9,795 nucleotides of DNA. Origin: an uncultured Roseburia sp. GTDB lineage: Bacteria > Bacillota > Clostridia > Lachnospirales > Lachnospiraceae. The position numbers and the translations under genes were made by a program. A model generated the notes under the pieces. That model saw only the letters and a program-made list of their open reading frames with translations. It was not told the origin of the DNA and ran no database searches. The stretch covers positions 1-9,795 of the forward strand of contig CANTEO010000076.1 of the NCBI GenBank assembly GCA_947652855.1. Direction: 5' to 3'. Below are positions 5,941 through 9,795 of this stretch, piece by piece; within the stretch, counting starts at the first letter, position 1, and each line of letters begins with the position of its first letter.

Positions 5941-7434
5941 ATGGAACTACGATATGTAAGCACAAGAAGCGGAAAAGAGTCGGCCACAGCGTCACAGGCG
6001 ATCCTAAAAGGGCTTGCGCCGGACGGAGGCTTGTATGTGCCGACGCAGATTCCGGCGCTGGACATGGATTTCGACGAGCTGAAGGAGATGACGTATCAGG
6101 AAACGGCTTATGCGGTGATGCGGAAATTTTTGACGGACTTTACGGAAGAGGAGCTTAGGGGATGCATTGAGAAAGCGTACGACGGGAAATTTGACGCTGC
6201 GGAGATCGCCCCTTTGGCTAAGGTGGGGGACGCGCATTATTTAGAGCTGTTTCATGGGCCTACGATTGCGTTTAAGGACATGGCGCTGTCTATCTTGCCG
6301 CACCTGCTGATGGTTTCCGCAAAGAAAAACCATGTGGAGAACGAGATTGTGATCTTGACGGCGACGTCGGGAGATACCGGCAAAGCGGCTTTGTCCGGCT
6401 TTGCGGATGTCAAAGGCACGAAAATCATTGTGTTTTACCCCAAAAACGGGGTCAGCCCCATTCAGGAAAAGCAGATGGTGACCCAAAAAGGGGAGAATGC
6501 CTACGTCGTGGGCATTCATGGGAATTTCGACCAGGCGCAGGCAGGCGTGAAGCAGATGTTTTCGGATCCTGGCCTCGCGGAGCGGATGCGTCAGTCCGGA
6601 TATCAGTTTTCTTCGGCGAATTCCATTAATATAGGGCGTTTGACGCCGCAGATCGTCTATTATGTCTATGCATATGCGAAACTATATAGGCAGGGGGAGA
6701 TTGCGAAGGGGGAGCAGATAAACGTCGTTGTGCCGACGGGGAATTTCGGCAATATTCTGGCGGCATTTTACGCAAAGCAGATGGGCCTTCCCATTGCGAA
6801 GCTGATTTGCGCCTCCAATGAAAACAAAGTTCTGTATGATTTCTTCTCCACCGGAATCTATGACAAGAACCGGGAGTTTATGCTGACTTCCTCTCCCTCA
6901 ATGGACATTCTGATTTCCAGCAATTTGGAGCGGCTTATCTATCAAATTGCTGGAAATGACGCGAAGAAGAACCAGGAATTGATGAAGGCGCTGTCTTTGG
7001 AAGGGAAATATGAGATAACAGAGGCCATGAAGGCCCAGTTGCAGGATTTTTATGGGAATTTTGCCAGCGAAGCCGAAACGGCGCGGCAGATTCGGGACGT
7101 GTTTGAGCGCACAGGCTATGTGCTGGATCCCCATACGGCAGTTGCGTCAAACGTCTATGAGAAGTATAAAGAAGAAACGAAAGATACTGGCACAAAAGCG
7201 TTGATTGCGTCAACGGCAAGCCCTTATAAATTTACCAGGAGCGTCATGGACGCGATTGGCAGGGATTGTCAGGGCATGGAAGACTTTGCGTTGGTGGATG
7301 AGTTAAGCCGCCTCTCAGGCGTGAAGGTTCCCGGCGCGATGGAAGAGATCCGAAATGCAGAGCCGGTTCATCGCGCAGTGTGCGAGGTGGAGGAGATGGA
7401 AGGCACGGTGAAAAAGATATTGGGCATACAGTAG
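5941..7434 (+). CDS. thrC: Threonine synthase
   Basis: This PLP enzyme converts O-phospho-L-homoserine to L-threonine plus phosphate, the last step of threonine biosynthesis in the cytoplasm. At 497 residues it fits the longer thrC class found in Clostridia, E. coli and yeast. Visible features are the N-terminal YVSTRSG...APDGGLYVP (5-34), HGPTIAFKD (105-113) with the PLP-binding Lys112, TATSGDTGKAAL (140-151), the phosphate-binding GNFGN (267-271), and DPHTAVA near the C-terminus. AGAGGA (5928-5933) is 7 bases before the ATG. The gene stands alone: no hom, thrB or lysC is adjacent, so it is transcribed from its own promoter to the terminator at 7513. The reading frame is intact with no odd residues, and the call is secure. 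Confidence 0.97.
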   Translation: MELRYVSTRSGKESATASQAILKGLAPDGGLYVPTQIPALDMDFDELKEMTYQETAYAVMRKFLTDFTEEELRGCIEKAYDGKFDAAEIAPLAKVGDAHYLELFHGPTIAFKDMALSILPHLLMVSAKKNHVENEIVILTATSGDTGKAALSGFADVKGTKIIVFYPKNGVSPIQEKQMVTQKGENAYVVGIHGNFDQAQAGVKQMFSDPGLAERMRQSGYQFSSANSINIGRLTPQIVYYVYAYAKLYRQGEIAKGEQINVVVPTGNFGNILAAFYAKQMGLPIAKLICASNENKVLYDFFSTGIYDKNREFMLTSSPSMDILISSNLERLIYQIAGNDAKKNQELMKALSLEGKYEITEAMKAQLQDFYGNFASEAETARQIRDVFERTGYVLDPHTAVASNVYEKYKEETKDTGTKALIASTASPYKFTRSVMDAIGRDCQGMEDFALVDELSRLSGVKVPGAMEEIRNAEPVHRAVCEVEEMEGTVKKILGIQ

Positions 7435-7466
7435 GCGCCGCCTCGCTCGTTGACTGCAGCGGTATT

Positions 7467-7475
7467 TGTTATAAT
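7467..7475 (+). promoter_or_regulatory. Extended -10 promoter between thrC and its terminator (possible short RNA)
   Basis: TGTTATAAT (7467-7475) is a perfect extended -10 element (TGnTATAAT). A TTGACT (7450-7455) lies only 14 bases upstream, too close for a good -35, but extended -10 promoters can work without one. Transcription would start near 7482 and stop at the terminator hairpin at 7513-7551, giving an RNA of about 70 bases. The only reading frame in it is a five-codon one (7484-7501) with no ribosome site. Confidence 0.35.
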
Positions 7476-7512
7476 CGAATCATATGGCAAATTCAAAGTA
7501 AAATAACAGCAG

Positions 7513-7555
7513 AAAGGCGCATGGAAGAGTAATTTTCAGCCATGCGCCTTTTGCG
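7513..7555. terminator. Bidirectional terminator between thrC and the CheY/CheX-like operon
   Basis: AAAGGCGCATGG (7513-7524) and CCATGCGCCTTT (7540-7551) form a perfect 12-bp stem with a 15-base loop. On the plus strand it ends in CCTTTTGCG. On the minus strand it ends in CCTTTCTG, followed shortly by TTATTTT. It sits 78 bases past the thrC stop and 16 bases past the minus-strand operon stop at 7567, so it serves both convergent units. Confidence 0.85.
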
Positions 7556-7566
7556 TTCAAACAAAC

Positions 7567-8448
7567 TTATAATTTGATTAGGAAGTTCAACATTCCAAAC
7601 GGATATATGATCGGCAGATGGATGATGTTCGAACTGCTGCTGATCAACGAGTTTTCAATGCTGACGGGAGGATCTAACTGCAGTTCCATGGCATCTTCAC
7701 TGGAGACGTTTACATTGAACAGGCCATTGTGCAGATTGAGGAAATCGTCAATGGATGCTTGTACATACTCGTCATATTTCGAAAAGTCTTCCCCGGCGTA
7801 CCGCGACGCAAATGCAATTGCGGCATCCTCCTCTAAATCTATGTATGAGGTGAGGGAAAATTCACCGTTTATGATTTGGCCCGAGCAGCGGTTTGAAAGA
7901 TATTCCTGACGCATTACAGGATTTAAAGGCATAAAATCCTCTCCGATAAAGCGGATCAGGTTGTTGAACAGCAGCGTCAGGTATTTTAAGAGATAGGTCG
8001 GAATGTCTGCGAACGTAATCAAAAACAGATTTTGAATAAGCGCCTGCAGATTTTCCTGCTGCGCGGTGGCATTTTCCAACTGGGAGAGATGGTTCTCTTC
8101 CTGATAGGAGAGGATCAAGTCGTCCAGCTCTTCTTTCGATAAGGCGCCGTTTTCCACCAGTCCTTGGCCAATTAGAAGATAAATCGGTATTTGCTTTTGG
8201 ATCAGCTCTTCCACCTGTTCTGCGGTCAGAAAGCCTTCCTCTACGGCAAGCTCGCCAAAACGTTTGTTCTCATGCGTCTGGCGGATTAGGATAAAGTCAA
8301 CCTGAGAAGGGGTCATCAGGCCGGCATGCATCGCCAAAGTGCCTAGCTTAAGATGCCGGATATGCTGCTCTTCGATTGCCAAAAGAAGCTGTTCCGTCGT
8401 AATTGCCTGTTTGCTTAACAGATAATTGCCAAAAAATTGTGCGTACAT
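7567..8448 (-). CDS. Fusion of four MshEN-like repeats with a CheX-like domain
   Basis: This is a 293-residue cytoplasmic protein. Residues 5-117 hold four repeats of about 28 residues starting at FGNYL (6), KLGTL (34), RFGEL (63) and LLIGQGL (91). Repeats 2 and 3 (KLGTLAMHAGLMTPSQV..Q and RFGELAVEEGFLTAEQV..Q) resemble the MshEN / GspE N-terminal fold, which in some proteins binds cyclic di-GMP. Residues about 135-293 resemble a CheX/CheC-type domain: DFLNLHNG (235-242) and LQLDPP (256-261) line up with the ExxN phosphatase helix and its following strand. The usual Glu is Asp235, while Asn238 is kept. Its start lies 3 bases after the stop of an upstream CheY-like gene, with GGGAG as ribosome site. 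It may act on that receiver in signalling, but phosphatase activity is unproven. Confidence 0.75.
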   Translation of the reverse strand: MYAQFFGNYLLSKQAITTEQLLLAIEEQHIRHLKLGTLAMHAGLMTPSQVDFILIRQTHENKRFGELAVEEGFLTAEQVEELIQKQIPIYLLIGQGLVENGALSKEELDDLILSYQEENHLSQLENATAQQENLQALIQNLFLITFADIPTYLLKYLTLLFNNLIRFIGEDFMPLNPVMRQEYLSNRCSGQIINGEFSLTSYIDLEEDAAIAFASRYAGEDFSKYDEYVQASIDDFLNLHNGLFNVNVSSEDAMELQLDPPVSIENSLISSSSNIIHLPIIYPFGMLNFLIKL

Positions 8449-8451
8449 TTG

Positions 8452-8829
8452 TTATCTCCCTTCAAAGCGAGTTTTGAGAATGGATTCAATTTGCCTTTTA
8501 TTTAACGGTTTTTGGATAAAATCTTTCGCCCCAAGCTTAATCGCCTGCCTAAGCTGAGCCTGTGTGCCGACAGAAGATACAATTACAATATCCGCATCCT
8601 TGTTGAATTCCATAATTTCGGAGATGGCGGTTTGTCCATCTTTGATTGGCATAACTATGTCCAGAAAAACAATGTCCGGGTAATGCGCTTTGTACATATC
8701 AATGGCCTCCTGACCGTTCGAGGCTTCTATAATGTTATTTATTCCGAGCGAAGTGATAACGTCCTTTAATTGTTTTCTGGCTAAGATAGAATCATCACCG
8801 ATTAATATTTTTGCATCTTCTAATTTCAT
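8452..8829 (-). CDS. Stand-alone CheY-like response-regulator receiver
   Basis: This 125-residue protein is one complete receiver domain with no output domain. The acidic pair is Asp12-Asp13, the phosphorylated residue Asp57 (FLDIVMP, 56-62 region), the switch Ser85/Ser86 (VIVSSV) and the conserved Lys107 (IQKP). All are intact, so it should accept phosphate from a histidine kinase encoded elsewhere. AGGAG (8837-8841) is 7 bases before the ATG. It is the first gene of an operon with the MshEN/CheX-like protein, a probable partner that could bind or dephosphorylate it. No kinase, flagellar or other chemotaxis gene lies in the window, so whether it controls motility or another process cannot be said. 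Confidence 0.93.
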   Translation of the reverse strand: MKLEDAKILIGDDSILARKQLKDVITSLGINNIIEASNGQEAIDMYKAHYPDIVFLDIVMPIKDGQTAISEIMEFNKDADIVIVSSVGTQAQLRQAIKLGAKDFIQKPLNKRQIESILKTRFEGR

Positions 8830-8864
8830 ACGAACGCTCCTTTTAAAATATATGATATAACCAT

Positions 8865-8891
8865 TTTATACTATACCTATTAAAGTTTCAA
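8865..8891 (-). promoter_or_regulatory. Probable promoter of the CheY/CheX-like operon
   Basis: On the minus strand TTGAAA (8891-8886) and TATAAA (8870-8865) are separated by 15 bases, slightly short of the usual 16-18. The surrounding DNA is very AT-rich with several A/T tracts, which could act as UP-like elements and also offers alternative -10 sites (for example TATAGT). The sigma-28 flagellar pattern was not seen. Confidence 0.45.
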
Positions 8892-8957
8892 CATTTAAAA
8901 TAAGATTCGTTTATAAAAATTTTCACAAAATTTTAATATATAGTGCAATTTTAGCCC

Positions 8958-8986
8958 TTGCGCGGGAGTGAGCTTGCGTTTATAAT
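8958..8986 (+). promoter_or_regulatory. Promoter of the small three-helix membrane protein gene
   Basis: TTGCGC (8958-8963), a 17-base spacer and a perfect TATAAT (8981-8986) form a sigma-A promoter, preceded by an A/T-tract region (8912-8942). The TTG is also the first codon of the longest open frame, and the -10 overlaps the next in-frame ATG (8985). Translation must therefore begin downstream, at the ATG at 9012. Confidence 0.6.
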
Positions 8987-9011
8987 GAAAACGAAGAAAG
9001 AAGATGAAAAA

Positions 9012-9353
9012 ATGGACACACTGCTTATATTTGACGGAATACTGGCGGCTCTTGGCGCATATTTGGCTTTTGCCGCGCTGCGCATGAAAAGGACGGGTGA
9101 GGTCAATGCGTTTCTTGTCAGCGGGGAGGAGCGTGGGAAGTGCGCGGATCCGGCGGGGTTTATCGAACGGGTCTATAAAAGGATGGCTGCATTTGGGGGA
9201 GTCGCCTTTTTGTATGGCGTCGTTGGAGTTGCAGGCAGGCTTACCCATATGCTTAGCAGGCAGGCCGAGACGGCGGCGGGCATCGTTTTCCTTGCGTCGT
9301 GCGCATGGTTTGCATACGGCTTGAGAAAGGGAAAAGAGGGATTTTTCCGGTGA
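9012..9353 (+). CDS. Small hypothetical membrane protein with three predicted helices
   Basis: I do not recognise a named family for this 113-residue protein. Hydrophobic segments lie at about 4-23 (LLIFDGILAALGAYLAFAAL), 58-75 (MAAFGGVAFLYGVVGVAG) and 86-104 (ETAAGIVFLASCAWFAYGL). They are separated by a charged loop (24-57) with a single Cys44, and the C-terminus is basic (LRKGKEGFFR). Start 9012 is chosen because the promoter's -10 covers the upstream ATG at 8985; the ribosome site (AGAAGA) is weak. It is divergent from the CheY/CheX-like operon and is followed by mobile-element debris. No function is proposed. Confidence 0.7.
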   Translation: MDTLLIFDGILAALGAYLAFAALRMKRTGEVNAFLVSGEERGKCADPAGFIERVYKRMAAFGGVAFLYGVVGVAGRLTHMLSRQAETAAGIVFLASCAWFAYGLRKGKEGFFR

Positions 9354-9397
9354 AGAGCTGATGTTTCGATACAAAACTAACATACGGAGGCCGAAAA

Positions 9398-9454
9398 ATG
9401 TACGAAAATAGAGTTGTTATATTCTGTATTTGGCGCGCTGGAAATGAAAGATAG
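9398..9454 (+). other. 18-codon open frame with a strong ribosome site, likely a broken gene start
   Basis: A perfect GGAGG (9386-9390) lies 7 bases before an ATG (9398), which reads only 18 codons (MYENRVVIFCIWRAGNER) before TAG. The frame differs from that of the recombinase remnant downstream. The strong ribosome site suggests this was once the 5' end of a real gene now cut short or shifted. A functional short peptide is possible but has no further support. Confidence 0.3.
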
Positions 9455-9479
9455 AAAAAGAGAAGAAAAGAATCCATGA

Positions 9480-9795
9480 AAGGTAGACTGCATTATCGTA
9501 AAAGACCTGTCCCGATTTTCAAGAGATTACATTGAGATTGGCGCATATCTGGAGCAGATATTTCCATTTGCCGGAGTAAGGTTTATCGCAGTAAATGACG
9601 GGTATGACAGCGACCGGTTCAAGGGAAATGTAGCAGGAATGGATACATCCTTTAAGAATCTTTTGAATGACCTTTATTGTAAGGATATATCGGTGAAAGT
9701 GAAATCTGCGCTGAAAATGAAAAAGGAGAGTGGGATTTATGCGAATGGGAGCTGTACATTTGGCTATCGTAAAGACCCAAAGGACAGGCACAAAT
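9480..9795 (+). pseudogene. 5'-truncated large serine recombinase (TnpX/TndX-like), running off the window
   Basis: In one frame the sequence reads VDCIIVKDLSRFSRD, YLEQIFPFAGVRFIAVND, then SALKMKKESG and GYRKDPKD. This is the second half of the resolvase catalytic domain plus the start of the recombinase domain of large serine recombinases of Tn4451/Tn1549-type elements. A TGA (9477-9479) sits directly before it in frame. No ATG, GTG or TTG occurs in the frame until an ATG inside the domain (GMDTSF, about 9640). The first roughly 70-80 residues with the catalytic serine are missing, and unrelated sequence lies upstream. It is therefore a remnant, or the scar of a rearrangement. The 3' end is beyond the window, so further damage cannot be judged. 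Confidence 0.85.

Noticed and set aside
8895..9383. 162-codon minus-strand open frame opposite the three-helix membrane protein
   Set aside because: It is basic, low-complexity out-of-frame translation, and the plus strand has a promoter and clear hydrophobic segments.
9519..9791. 90-codon minus-strand open frame at the right end
   Set aside because: It is antisense to a clearly recognisable serine recombinase frame.

Overview
The window reads as a chromosomal segment of a spore-forming clostridial Firmicute, most probably a Lachnospiraceae-type gut anaerobe. This rests on gene content: a small Cys/Gly-rich protein of a type I associate with Clostridia, an ECF sigma factor paired with a DUF4179 protein, a YkuD L,D-transpeptidase with a long ectodomain, and a CheY plus CheX-like pair. 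Purine-rich Shine-Dalgarno sites and clear TTGnnn/TATAAT promoters fit the same assignment. No species call is possible from sequence alone.

Layout. Positions 33-297 (minus) hold a 69-residue Cys/Gly-rich protein with its own terminator and a sigma-K-like promoter. A membrane-anchored polysaccharide deacetylase (536-1279, plus) follows divergently. Next come an ECF-type sigma factor (1380-1961) and a single-pass DUF4179 protein (1984-3147), forming a two-gene unit. An L,D-transpeptidase (3272-4855) has its own strong housekeeping promoter. Together 88-4855 looks like a cell-envelope or spore-envelope neighbourhood.

A compact terminator (4859-4926) separates the transpeptidase from a convergent gene (4893-5708, minus). 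That gene encodes two AP2-like DNA-binding domains around what looks like an HNH core lacking its catalytic histidine. It is divergent from threonine synthase thrC (5941-7434), and both promoters are readable in the shared intergenic region. A bidirectional terminator (7513-7555) lies between thrC and a convergent two-gene operon (8829-7567, minus). The operon encodes a stand-alone CheY-like receiver and a protein with four MshEN-like repeats fused to a CheX-like domain. A small three-helix membrane protein (9012-9353) follows. The window ends in the remnant of a large serine recombinase (9480 to the edge) that has lost the start of its catalytic domain.

The points most worth a second look are the AP2/degenerate-HNH/AP2 protein, the MshEN-CheX fusion with its CheY partner, the Cys/Gly-rich protein with a sporulation-like promoter, the sigma/DUF4179 pair inside a wall-modifying gene cluster, and a possible short RNA initiated between thrC and its terminator. 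At two genes (AP2 protein and three-helix protein) the longest reading frame begins with a TTG that is really a promoter -35 box, so shorter starts are used here.
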